Shown here piece by piece: positions 14,935 through 21,803 of a stretch of DNA of 22,007 nt. Source of the DNA: Chloroflexota bacterium (GTDB lineage: Bacteria > Chloroflexota > Dormibacteria > CF-121); assembly GCA_005880605.1 (NCBI GenBank), contig VBIS01000115.1:19508-41514 (forward strand). Reading direction: 5' to 3'. How positions within the stretch are numbered: the stretch's first letter is position 1; each line of letters starts with the position of its first letter. The notes below the pieces were generated by a model, which did not search any database, was not told the DNA's origin, and was given only the letters and a program-made list of their open reading frames with translations. The position numbers and the translations under genes were made by a program.

Positions 14935-15849
14935 TCAGTAGGGAATCAATAAGGCCGGGTCCCAACCCTGGCGAGTGGCACCCGCTTGAAACGTGGACTC
15001 GGCAAAATCGAGGATGGCCTGACGCGGATCGCGGCTGCGACGGACGGCCTCGTACGGAAGAATGAATTCGCCAATCGCCGAGTTCCACGCCGCGCCCGCC
15101 GGGTTGATTTTTGCCGCCTGGATGCCATCCGGCTCCGGATAGCCGTAGGCAAAAAACGCCGGTTCTGGCACGGCCGCATTGCCCGGCCAGAATCCAACAC
15201 ATACCGATTCTGCGTCACCGCCCACGCGGCGAATGATCCCTGCTCCCGAGGGCGGTTCGACGTGGCGACCGGAGTAACGGATCACCGACAGGTCGAAGGT
15301 GCCCCACCAGAAGGAGACCGGGCTCACCCGGCCGGTGAACCGTCCGCGATACTCGTTGAGGATCAGGTCGATGCGCGCCAGCAGGCGCCAGAAGCGGTGC
15401 GCCCAGTCGGGTTCGTAGGCCGCATGCACCGTGTCCTGCGGAAACGGAATCGGGTTCTCAACCTCTGATGGCAAAACGGTGATGCTCGGCTCGATCTCCA
15501 GCGAGCGGAGCCGGCCGATCAGCTCCTGATAAAAGTCGGCGACCGGTCGCGCCCGCAATGCCACGCGCTCGATGCGTCCGTCGTTCAAGGCGACGATCAC
15601 TTCGTGGTCGATAAGATCGACATCGATCGCGAAGCCGGACCGCCCATTCCACATGGGAGTGGTCGTCAGACCACGGGCGGTCAGGTAGAGGGGAACGTTG
15701 GCCCACTGCGGCTGCCGCCGCGTCAGCGCGAGACGGATTTTTCCGATGATCTGCAGCTTCATGTGCAGCGTTTCCATCGTCGGGGCCCACGCGTCGAAGG
15801 GCAGTTCGGGCCACTCCGCAAGTTCTTGCCTCACGCCGGTGGTGATCAC
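14935..15849 (-). CDS. DUF5996-family protein
   Basis: A 304-residue cytosolic protein of a conserved uncharacterised family. WPELPFDAWAPTMETLHMKLQIIGKIRLAL, NVPLYLTARGLTTTPM, FAIDVDLIDHEVIV and SFWWGTFDLSVIRYSGR are the recognisable blocks, and the C-terminus has ILDFAESTFQAGATRQGWD. No enzymatic motif stands out. The longest frame starts at ATG 15894, which would overlap the divergent DinB gene; GTG 15849 is chosen because it lies exactly six bases after a TACGAT box, matching other leaderless starts here, and because the family begins just before the WPELP segment. Confidence 0.85.
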   Translation of the reverse strand: MITTGVRQELAEWPELPFDAWAPTMETLHMKLQIIGKIRLALTRRQPQWANVPLYLTARGLTTTPMWNGRSGFAIDVDLIDHEVIVALNDGRIERVALRARPVADFYQELIGRLRSLEIEPSITVLPSEVENPIPFPQDTVHAAYEPDWAHRFWRLLARIDLILNEYRGRFTGRVSPVSFWWGTFDLSVIRYSGRHVEPPSGAGIIRRVGGDAESVCVGFWPGNAAVPEPAFFAYGYPEPDGIQAAKINPAGAAWNSAIGEFILPYEAVRRSRDPRQAILDFAESTFQAGATRQGWDPALLIPY

Positions 15850-15866
15850 CCAACTATCGTAGGCTG
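15850..15866. promoter_or_regulatory. Self-complementary -10 box driving two divergent leaderless genes
   Basis: CTATCGTAG (15854-15862) is a near-palindrome. Read on the plus strand, TATCGT (15855-15860) is six bases from ATG 15867. Read on the minus strand, TACGAT (15861-15856) is six bases from GTG 15849. Both spacings are those expected when transcription starts at the start codon itself. The 17 bases between the two start codons hold nothing else. Confidence 0.6.
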
Positions 15867-16586
15867 ATGGCCACCGTAAGCGGGAAAGACCCAAGGCCGG
15901 AGCTTCACCGTGATTTGCAGGAGGCTCGTGAGGCGCTGGTCTGGAAGCTGGACGGCCTCTCCGAATATGACGTACGTCGCCCGATGGTCCCGACTGGGAC
16001 GAATCTGCTGGGGCTGATCAAGCACGCCGCCACCATGGAGGTGGGGTACTTCGCGGACACCTTCGGCCGGCCATTCGATGAGCCGCTGCCGTGGTTGACC
16101 CGCGATGCTGACCCGATGGCTGACATGTGGGCCACCGCTGAGGAGTCGCGAGAGCGGATCGTCGGGCTGTACCGGCGGACATGGGCGCACTCGGACGCAA
16201 CGATCAATACACTGGCGCTCGACGCCGTCGGCCACGTGCCGTGGTGGCATCAGGAGCGGAACGAGGTGACGCTCCTTAGAATTCTCGTCTACATGATCGC
16301 CGAGACCAACCGGCACGCGGGCCACGCGGACATCGTTCGAGAGCTCATCGACGGGACCGCCGGGTGGCGTACACACGATGACGGTCTGCCCGCAGTCGAT
16401 CGGGCATGGTGGGAGAACTACCGCAGCCGGCTGGAGCAAGTCGCGCGGGAGTCCGGTCACCGGCCTGAGGCGCACTGCTCATCTGGTGGATGGGGGTGCG
16501 ACGGAACCGTCCTAGCGCCGGTGTGGTCCTCGATGTCGCGGAGCGATATGAGTGGATCTTCTGGGCCGCGATCGGCCTGCAGGTGA
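15867..16586 (+). CDS. DinB-family protein with an anomalous C-terminal extension
   Basis: A 239-residue frame. Residues 5 to about 198 are a complete DinB/YfiT-fold protein: LHRDLQEAREALVWKLDGLSEYDVRRP, GLIKHAATMEVGYF with metal-type His, WWHQERNEVTLLRILVYMIAETNRHAGHADIVRELIDG (HxxxH). The fold normally ends near RSRLEQVARESG. Beyond that the frame reads low-complexity GHRPEAHCSSGGWGCDG... SSMSRSDMSGSSG and overlaps the next gene by 97 bases, which is abnormal for this compact region. The most likely explanation is a small deletion that removed the DinB stop and the beginning of the following gene. Start ATG is supported by the leaderless promoter. Confidence 0.85.
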   Translation: MATVSGKDPRPELHRDLQEAREALVWKLDGLSEYDVRRPMVPTGTNLLGLIKHAATMEVGYFADTFGRPFDEPLPWLTRDADPMADMWATAEESRERIVGLYRRTWAHSDATINTLALDAVGHVPWWHQERNEVTLLRILVYMIAETNRHAGHADIVRELIDGTAGWRTHDDGLPAVDRAWWENYRSRLEQVARESGHRPEAHCSSGGWGCDGTVLAPVWSSMSRSDMSGSSGPRSACR

Positions 16587-16840
16587 TGACGGGCGTCGGC
16601 AACCTCGGAGCCTTCGGTCAGGCCTTGCCCCCGCCGGAATCCGCTTGGGGCACGAAACTGATCGTGAAGCTGGTGGCGGTGCTCGCGCTGGCTCTTCTCT
16701 CCGTCCCCAGGACGCTGGCGGTCGTGGCGATGGCCGGCACCAAGCGCCCCCGCCCAGGTCTGCTGTCGACGTACTACGGCGGAACGACCGTGGTGGTGGT
16801 CGTGATCGCGGGCCTGGCGGTGTGGCTGGCGCATGGCTGA
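16490..16840 (+). CDS. CopD-like membrane protein, apparently missing its first helix
   Basis: A 116-residue frame with three hydrophobic helices: EWIFWAAIGLQVMTGVGNLGA (about 20-40), WGTKLIVKLVAVLALALLSV (about 53-72) and TTVVVVVIAGLAVWLAHG (about 99-116). The arrangement resembles the second half of CopD/copper-resistance-D domain proteins. Translating the same frame before the ATG gives GALLIWWMGVRRN, which looks like the end of a first helix, back to an in-frame TGA at 16466-16468. So the true N-terminus (about 20 residues) seems lost where the DinB reading frame runs through. The stop overlaps the following ATG by eight bases, so these two membrane genes are coupled. Confidence 0.6.
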   Translation: MGVRRNRPSAGVVLDVAERYEWIFWAAIGLQVMTGVGNLGAFGQALPPPESAWGTKLIVKLVAVLALALLSVPRTLAVVAMAGTKRPRPGLLSTYYGGTTVVVVVIAGLAVWLAHG

Positions 16841-17348
16841 GCGCGCGATACGCGACCGGAACCTCCTCGTGGTCTTCACGCTCGGGACCTTCGATGCCGC
16901 CGCGCTAATCGCTGCGCTGGTCGTCACCCTTTATGCGAGTGGCGGGCTGGCGCCCCTGCTGAGCAGCCTCAGCACCATCGCGGGACTCGCGCTCTTCAGC
17001 GCGTTGTGGCTGACGACGGTATGGTCCACCGGCCGCACCCTTCGCGGCGCGTTCACGGTCGCGCCCTGGACATCGGTGCCGCTTGGCATCATCATCCCGC
17101 GCGCCACCTGGCGCGGCGGCGTCAACGGGGTCGTGTTCCTCGCGTGCGTGGGCGTCATTTTGGCGATCTCGTCGGCGTTCAACGGCGATGTGGGCGTCGT
17201 AGGCTTTGGCGCCCTGATCTTCTTGACGGTTGGGGCCGCCTTCGCCTTTGTCATCGGGCTGGTGCTGGGCCTACTGTTCGCTGGCGTCGACCTGGCGCTT
17301 GTCAGTGCGACCCGCGCCATCCTGGACGAGAAAAAGTCCCGGCCGTAG
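16833..17348 (+). CDS. Four-helix membrane protein of unknown function
   Basis: A 171-residue integral membrane protein with helices at about 12-35, 44-66, 97-113 and 122-155, and short polar ends (MAERAIRDRN, RAILDEKKSRP). The start overlaps the end of the CopD-like gene (ATG at 16833, stop 16838-16840), indicating translational coupling. I recognise no family. Its stop codon TAG sits in the loop of a strong hairpin. Confidence 0.75.
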   Translation: MAERAIRDRNLLVVFTLGTFDAAALIAALVVTLYASGGLAPLLSSLSTIAGLALFSALWLTTVWSTGRTLRGAFTVAPWTSVPLGIIIPRATWRGGVNGVVFLACVGVILAISSAFNGDVGVVGFGALIFLTVGAAFAFVIGLVLGLLFAGVDLALVSATRAILDEKKSRP

Positions 17349-17358
17349 CGGCCGGGAC
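17336..17358 (+). terminator. Terminator hairpin enclosing the stop codon
   Basis: GTCCCGGCCG (17336-17345) and CGGCCGGGAC (17349-17358) form a perfect ten-pair stem with the three-base loop TAG, which is the stop codon of the membrane protein gene. Five A's precede it (17331-17335) and CTT follows, so it could also terminate transcription from the opposite strand. Confidence 0.75.
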
Positions 17359-17386
17359 CTTGGGGAAGGGGGAGAGGGCGAATCGA

Positions 17387-17620
17387 TCAGGCCGCGCGTG
17401 CCACGGCGACCGCCGGAGTCAGCTCGGCGCGTGCGCCCCGCATGGCGCCAATGATCCCGCCGTAGACCGCTCCGGCATACACGCCGCAGACCATGAAGAC
17501 GACGGGCTCCAGTCCGACCATGACGGTGCCCACCAGGGCGAACAGCGTGCCACCGATTCCGCCGCCCAGCGCGGCGCCGCCGATTGCGCCCCGCATCACT
17601 CGCTCAAATTCACCTGTCAT
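17387..17620 (-). CDS. Small glycine-rich two-helix membrane protein
   Basis: A 77-residue protein with GAIGGAALGGGIGGTLFALVGTVMV (about 11-35) and VVFMVCGVYAGAVYGGIIGAM (about 40-60), i.e. two transmembrane helices with repeated small-residue (glycine-zipper) spacing, and an Ala-rich tail. GGGAGGT nine bases before ATG 17620 is one of the strongest ribosome sites in the window, arguing strongly for a real gene. ATACGAA (17652-17646, minus) may be the -10. Function unknown. Confidence 0.75.
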   Translation of the reverse strand: MTGEFERVMRGAIGGAALGGGIGGTLFALVGTVMVGLEPVVFMVCGVYAGAVYGGIIGAMRGARAELTPAVAVARAA

Positions 17621-17705
17621 TGTTGTTTACCTCCCGGAATGGAATTTCGTATCCGATAGAGGCATGATGCGCCCCGCAACCTTGCAAATCCGTGACGCGA
17701 GCCAG

Positions 17706-17738
17706 CCCCCACCCTGCCCTCCCCCAAAGGGGGAGGGA
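17706..17738. repeat. C-rich/G-rich intergenic hairpin element, copy 1
   Basis: CCCTCCCCC (17718-17726) and GGGGGAGGG (17730-17738) form a nine-pair stem with loop AAA, preceded by CCCCCACCCTG. The same arrangement recurs at 20241-20279. It lies nine bases from the stop of the minus-strand response-regulator gene, so it may terminate that operon. Confidence 0.55.
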
Positions 17739-17746
17739 AATCTTGG

Positions 17747-18415
17747 CTAGGCTTCTTCGAGACGGAATCCGGAGCCGCGGACCGTGAGGATGCGCACGCC
17801 GGAATTGACGAGCTTGGCGCGGAGCCGGCTCATCTTTACATCGATGACATTCGACCCGAGTGGCTCGGTCTCATCGCGCCAGGCGTGCTCGGCGATCGCC
17901 TTGCGATCGACCACCGAGGGAAAACGTCGCATCAGCAGCTCCAGGATGTAGAGCTCGGCCGTGGTCAGGTTCAGCAGCTTCCCGTTGAGGGTGACCTGGC
18001 GCCGCGCTGGGTCGAGGGAGAGCCCGCCACGGTTGAGGACCGGGGCACCGACACCGCGGGGCCGCCGTTGCAGGGCGCGCACGCGGGCAACCAGCTCGCC
18101 GAAGTCAAAGGGTTTGACGAGATAGTCATCCGCCCCGGCGTCAAGCCCCTGGATCCGGTCGGGCGCGGTGTCGCGGGCCGTCAACATCAGGATGGCGGTC
18201 GGTCGGTCGTTACGCCGCGCCCAGGACGCGACCTCGACGCCTGGCACCCCGGGCATCCGCCAGTCGAGGATCGCGACATCGTACTCATAGAACTTCAACT
18301 GCTCGATGGCATCGTCTCCGCGGTCGACCGAGTCGACGAGGTATCCCGCATCCTCCAGTCCCTGCACGAGGACCTCACGCAATCCGCGATCGTCCTCGGC
18401 CACCAGGATCCGCAT
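17747..18415 (-). CDS. OmpR/PhoB-family response regulator
   Basis: A 222-residue regulator. The receiver domain (1-115) has D8/D9 (AEDD), phospho-acceptor D51 (AILDWRMPG), T79 (MLTARD) and K101 (LVKPFD). The C-terminal winged helix (about 127-222) shows LDPARRQVTLNGKLLNLTTAELYILELLM, SNVIDVKMSRLRAKL as recognition helix and the C-terminal hairpin TVRGSGFRLEE. All key residues are intact. No histidine kinase is adjacent, so it is an orphan within this window. It begins two bases after the stop of the YceI-like gene and is probably co-transcribed with it. Confidence 0.95.
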   Translation of the reverse strand: MRILVAEDDRGLREVLVQGLEDAGYLVDSVDRGDDAIEQLKFYEYDVAILDWRMPGVPGVEVASWARRNDRPTAILMLTARDTAPDRIQGLDAGADDYLVKPFDFGELVARVRALQRRPRGVGAPVLNRGGLSLDPARRQVTLNGKLLNLTTAELYILELLMRRFPSVVDRKAIAEHAWRDETEPLGSNVIDVKMSRLRAKLVNSGVRILTVRGSGFRLEEA

Positions 18416-18417
18416 CG

Positions 18418-19137
18418 CTAAGCGCCCTGCGCCAGGAGGAGTTGGAATTCCATCGTCGCATTGTTCTGCACCGTGACAAACCCGCCAATACTCGGCGGGG
18501 TCATCCCGAACTCGCTGAAGGGGAAGGTGATCGAGCCGACGAGCTCGACCTTCGAACCGGTGAGCCGCGCATCGATCGGAATGGTGACTGACTTCGTCAC
18601 GCCATGGACGGTCAGGTCGCCGGTGGCCGACACGTGGACTGTCTGGCCGCCGGCGGCGTCGGTTGTGAGGGCGATCGGAGCCGTCAGCTTGAAGGTGGCC
18701 GTGGGATAGCGGTCGCTTTGGAGTCCCTGCGAGTGGATCCGCTGGTCCCGTCTCGACTGGTCGCTCGTGAGCTGGCTCACGTCAACCGTGATGGAGGCGG
18801 CCGTGACGCTGGGGCCGCTGGCCGACTGTGCCAGGGTGATCGTGCCGCTGACCGCCGACGTCCGCCCGACCGCGTCGCTGGGGGCTGGGAGAGAGGCGAG
18901 CTGCTCGCGGACGCGATAGCCTGCCTGCGAGCCCGAGGTCACGGTCCAGGTCCCGGCCCCTGGTGTCGAGGCCGGATTTGTGGTGGATGCCGAGCTTGTC
19001 GGCGTCGGCGAGCTGAGCGCCAGCTTCTGCGGCGAGGAGCTCGGGAAGATGCGGAAATAGACGGTGCCGACGCCCGCGGCGCCAAGCACCAATCCACCGC
19101 CGACTATGGCCGTTATCAAGGTACGGCGGTTGTTCAT
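18418..19137 (-). CDS. YceI-family lipid-binding-type protein, membrane-anchored
   Basis: A 239-residue exported protein. A hydrophobic N-terminal helix (about 8-28) is followed by a Ser/Thr/Pro linker (33-62) and a YceI domain: GTWTVTSGSQAGYRVREQL, VSGTITL, ASITVDVSQLTSDQSRRDQRIHSQGLQSDRYPTATFKL, GDLTVHGVTKSVTIPIDARL and ITFPFSEFGMTPP. The fold is a lipocalin-like barrel that in known members binds polyisoprenoids; ligand here unknown. No lipobox cysteine, so it is anchored by the uncleaved helix or secreted after cleavage. It shares an operon with the OmpR-type regulator, and a perfect palindrome lies upstream. Confidence 0.93.
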   Translation of the reverse strand: MNNRRTLITAIVGGGLVLGAAGVGTVYFRIFPSSSPQKLALSSPTPTSSASTTNPASTPGAGTWTVTSGSQAGYRVREQLASLPAPSDAVGRTSAVSGTITLAQSASGPSVTAASITVDVSQLTSDQSRRDQRIHSQGLQSDRYPTATFKLTAPIALTTDAAGGQTVHVSATGDLTVHGVTKSVTIPIDARLTGSKVELVGSITFPFSEFGMTPPSIGGFVTVQNNATMEFQLLLAQGA

Positions 19138-19174
19138 GTAAGGAAATGGTGAGGGCGTCGACCTTTCATTTCGA

Positions 19175-19192
19175 TGACAGGCTAGCCTGTCA
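19175..19192. promoter_or_regulatory. Perfect 18-bp palindrome upstream of the YceI/response-regulator operon
   Basis: TGACAGGCTAGCCTGTCA is fully self-complementary with no loop, 37 bases upstream of the YceI ATG. On the minus strand it contains TAGCCT, a possible -10 box. A symmetrical site overlapping a promoter fits a homodimeric repressor operator. OmpR-type regulators usually bind direct repeats, so the adjacent regulator is not the obvious ligand. Confidence 0.55.
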
Positions 19193-19219
19193 GCATGAGG
19201 CGACCCTAAGAACGGATCA

Positions 19220-19245
19220 GCGCGCCCCAGTGTGGAAAGGCGCGC
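19220..19245 (-). terminator. Hairpin after the alcohol dehydrogenase gene
   Basis: GCGCGCC (19220-19226) and GGCGCGC (19239-19245) pair across a 12-base loop, four bases beyond the minus-strand alcohol dehydrogenase stop. The loop ends TGGAAA on the plus strand, like the hairpin at 6532-6557. It probably separates this gene from the YceI operon. Confidence 0.45.
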
Positions 19246-19249
19246 GTGC

Positions 19250-20239
19250 TCAGGAGGGGATGGTCAGGACGGCCGCACCCTCGAAGCGCCCGTGGGCGAG
19301 ATCGTCGAGGGCCTGATTCGCCTCGGCCAGCGGATAGGGATGCGCCTCCACGCGGACGGGCACCTTGGGCGCGATTTGCAGGAAGTCCTGGCCGTCCTGC
19401 CGCGTCAGGTTGGCGACCGAGCGGACCTGTCGCTCCTTCCAGAGGAGCTCATACGGAAAAGCCGGAATGTCGCTCATGTGAATGCCGGCACAGACGACCA
19501 CGCCGCCGGGATCGAGGGCTTTGAGCGCGGCCGGGACCAGGGCGCCGACCGGCGCGAAGATCAGGGCCGCATCGAGCGGCTCCGGCGGCGGCGTGAGCGA
19601 GTCCCCCGCCCATTCAGCCCCGAGGCTGCGCGCGAACGCCTGCTTTTCGGCATCACCCGGCGAGGTAAAGGCAAAGACGCGACGTCCCTGGAAGCGGGCG
19701 ACCTGCGCGATGATGTGCGCCGAGTCGCCGAAGCCGTAGAGGCCCACCCGCGACGCATCGCCCGCCAGCCGCAGCGCGCGATAGCCGATCAGGCCGGCGC
19801 AGAGCAGCGGAGCAGCGTGCAGGTCGTCGTAGGACTCGGGGAGGGAAAAGCAAAAGCGCTCGTCGGCGACGCAGTACTCGGCATAGCCGCCATCGATCTG
19901 ATAGCCCGTAAAGCGTCCGTTCACACAGAGATTCTCGAGGCCGCGGCGGCAGAAACGGCAGGTCTCGTCGACGTAGCCCAGCCAGGGGACCCCGATGCGA
20001 TCGCCCGGCGCAAAACGCTGCGCGCCGCCGCCGAGGCCCTCGATGCGCCCCACGATCATGTGCCCGATCACGAGCGGGAGCTTGGGTTCGTTGAGCTCAC
20101 CGCTCACGATGTGCAAGTCGGTGCGGCAGACCGCGCAGACGGCGACGCGGATCAGGACCTGACCCTCAGTCGGTGTGGGGATGGGCAGCTCCTCGAGGCG
20201 AAGGGGTTGCTTCGCCGCCCGAAGCCGCATCGCCCTCAT
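19250..20239 (-). CDS. Zinc-dependent alcohol dehydrogenase (MDR superfamily)
   Basis: A 329-residue NAD(P)-dependent alcohol dehydrogenase. Catalytic zinc ligands would be C38 (CAVCRTD), H60 (IGHMIVG) and C147 (LLCAGL). The Glu that normally follows this His (GHE) is Met61 here. The structural-zinc lobe reads DETCRFCRRGLENLC, with Cys at three of the four usual positions and Asp91 at the first. GRFTGYQIDGGYAEY and the Rossmann segment GLYGFGDSAHI (166-176) fit the AdhP-like propanol-preferring subgroup. ATG 20239 and ATG 20230 are both possible starts; GAGGG precedes the second. The enzyme should be active, but the substitutions deserve a check. Confidence 0.9.
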   Translation of the reverse strand: MRAMRLRAAKQPLRLEELPIPTPTEGQVLIRVAVCAVCRTDLHIVSGELNEPKLPLVIGHMIVGRIEGLGGGAQRFAPGDRIGVPWLGYVDETCRFCRRGLENLCVNGRFTGYQIDGGYAEYCVADERFCFSLPESYDDLHAAPLLCAGLIGYRALRLAGDASRVGLYGFGDSAHIIAQVARFQGRRVFAFTSPGDAEKQAFARSLGAEWAGDSLTPPPEPLDAALIFAPVGALVPAALKALDPGGVVVCAGIHMSDIPAFPYELLWKERQVRSVANLTRQDGQDFLQIAPKVPVRVEAHPYPLAEANQALDDLAHGRFEGAAVLTIPS

Positions 20240-20240
20240 T

Positions 20241-20279
20241 GCGCCCCCACCCCGACCCTCCCCCGCCAGCGGGGGAGGG
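20241..20279. repeat. C-rich/G-rich intergenic hairpin element, copy 2
   Basis: CCCTCCCCCGC (20256-20266) and GCGGGGGAGGG (20269-20279) form an 11-pair stem with a two-base loop, preceded by GCGCCCCCACCCCGA. The flanking C-rich sequence and stem match the copy at 17706-17738. It fills the 49-base gap between the OsmC stop and the alcohol dehydrogenase start. Confidence 0.6.
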
Positions 20280-20288
20280 GGAGGAGGA

Positions 20289-20729
20289 CTACGCGGTAAC
20301 CCCTGTCTTGAGCGTGGCGTTCAGGGTGATGGGTGTCGCGGCCAGCGCCTTCGAGACGGGACAGTCCTTCTTTGCGTCTTCGGCAAGGCGCTTGAAGGTT
20401 GCCTCATCGATGCCGGGCACATCGCCTTCGGTCGCGAGATCGATGCGGGTGATGCCCCAGCCCTTGTCGCCCTTGTCGAAGTGCACGCTGGCCGTGGTGC
20501 GGATTTCCTGGGGCTTGTGGCCGGCCTGCGTTAGCCCATTGGCGAAGGCCATGGAAAAGCACCCGGCGTGCGCCGCGCCGATCAGTTCCTCGGGATTCGT
20601 GCCGGGGCCGTCTTCCATCCGGCTCTTGAAGGAATACGATCCCTCAAACGCGCCGCTTCCCAGCCGCATCGTTCCCGATCCGTCTTGCAGCGATCGTTGC
20701 CATCTGGCTTCCGCTGTCCGTATAGGCAT
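20289..20729 (-). CDS. OsmC-family thiol peroxidase
   Basis: A 146-residue OsmC/Ohr-fold protein that reduces organic hydroperoxides with a redox cysteine pair. C57 in AAHAGCFSMA and C123 in DCPVSKAL are the two conserved cysteines; LGSGAFEGSYSFKSRMEDGPGTNPEELI contains the family's active-site loop with Glu/Arg candidates. NPEELIGAAHAGCFSMA is close to classical OsmC rather than Ohr. A good ribosome site (GAGGTGA) lies six bases before ATG 20729. The gene begins 45 bases after the F420-type oxidoreductase stop and may be co-transcribed with it. Confidence 0.94.
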   Translation of the reverse strand: MPIRTAEARWQRSLQDGSGTMRLGSGAFEGSYSFKSRMEDGPGTNPEELIGAAHAGCFSMAFANGLTQAGHKPQEIRTTASVHFDKGDKGWGITRIDLATEGDVPGIDEATFKRLAEDAKKDCPVSKALAATPITLNATLKTGVTA

Positions 20730-20774
20730 ACCGGGTCACCTCACTCAGAAATTGTTTGCCGTCCTGAATTGATG

Positions 20775-21797
20775 CTAGTCGAGTGTGCTGACGGCTGCCG
20801 CCAGCATCTCGAGGGTTCGCAGCCGGTCTGCTTGCGTCTTGCCATGCACGCTTGCCAGCAGCGTCGTCACACCGGCGGCCGCCCAGACCCGAAGGCGCTC
20901 GCGAACGAAGGAGGGCGGCCCGGCAATGCTGATGGCGTCGACCAGGGCGTCGGGGACCCGTCGGATCGCCTCCAGCTGTTTGCCGCCGAGGTAGAGCTCT
21001 TGAAGGGACCGCGCATCGTCGGCGAAGCCGTACTTGCTGACGAGGTCGTTATAGAAGTTCTTGGTTTTCGAGCCCATGCCGCCGACGTAGAGCGCCACCC
21101 ATGGCTTTAGCGCCTCGCGTGCGCGAGCGCGGTCATCGTCGATGCTGACTGGCACATGCGGTGCGATGGCAATGGAATCGACGGAGCGGCCGGCGATCCG
21201 TGCGCCCGCCTCGAGCTCCGGGCGAAAGAGATCCATGTGCTCGGGAGAGAAGAGGGTGGGAATCCAGCCGTCGGCAAGCTCACCGGTCAGCCGTAGGCCG
21301 CCGGGAGTTAGCGTTGCCAGGTATATCGGCACGGTCTCGCGCACCGGATGCGCCAGCAGCTTGAGCCCCTTGTCGAGCTGGAAGACCTGGCCATCGAAGA
21401 GAAGGCGATCGCGACGCAGAACCTGGCGCACGATGGCGATCGTTTCACGCATGCGCAGCAGCGGCCGATCGAAGGCCATGCCGTGCCAGCCCGTCACCAC
21501 CTGGTAGCCACTCGTCCCCAATCCGAGGATGAAGCGGCCGCCGGAGATCAGGTCGAGTGTCGCCGCTGTTTGCGCGAGCAGCGCGGGAGTCCGGCTGAAC
21601 ACGTTGACGATGCCGGTGCCAAGGTGGATGCGTTGCGTGCGGGCGGCGAGGCCGCCAAGAATGGAGACGGCATCGGTGCCATACGCTTCGGGCATCCAGA
21701 GCGACTCATAGCCGAGGGCTTCGGCGCGTTGAGCGAGCTCGACCGCCTCGGCGAAGGAGAGGCTGCCCTCGTAGGGCAAGTTCAACCCGAGCTTCAT
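20775..21797 (-). CDS. LLM-class F420-dependent oxidoreductase
   Basis: A 340-residue luciferase-like TIM-barrel protein. MKLGLNLPYEG, SLWMPEAYGTDAVS (33-46), IHLGTGIVNVFSRTPALLAQ and GRFILGLGTSGYQVV (87-101) are typical of the F420-binding branch; the C-terminal RVPDALVDAISIAGPP is also characteristic. The reaction is unknown; such enzymes reduce or oxidise carbonyls or C=N bonds with F420. The longest frame runs to 21968, but the family starts at MKLG and ATG 21797 lies exactly six bases after TACGAT, so that start is chosen. F420 itself versus FMN is inferred from family resemblance. Confidence 0.92.
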   Translation of the reverse strand: MKLGLNLPYEGSLSFAEAVELAQRAEALGYESLWMPEAYGTDAVSILGGLAARTQRIHLGTGIVNVFSRTPALLAQTAATLDLISGGRFILGLGTSGYQVVTGWHGMAFDRPLLRMRETIAIVRQVLRRDRLLFDGQVFQLDKGLKLLAHPVRETVPIYLATLTPGGLRLTGELADGWIPTLFSPEHMDLFRPELEAGARIAGRSVDSIAIAPHVPVSIDDDRARAREALKPWVALYVGGMGSKTKNFYNDLVSKYGFADDARSLQELYLGGKQLEAIRRVPDALVDAISIAGPPSFVRERLRVWAAAGVTTLLASVHGKTQADRLRTLEMLAAAVSTLD

Positions 21798-21803
21798 CGA
21801 GGC

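Noticed and set aside
19175..19192. Palindrome as a phage or integron attachment site
   Set aside because: No integrase or recombinase gene and no second copy in the window; position at a promoter fits an operator better.
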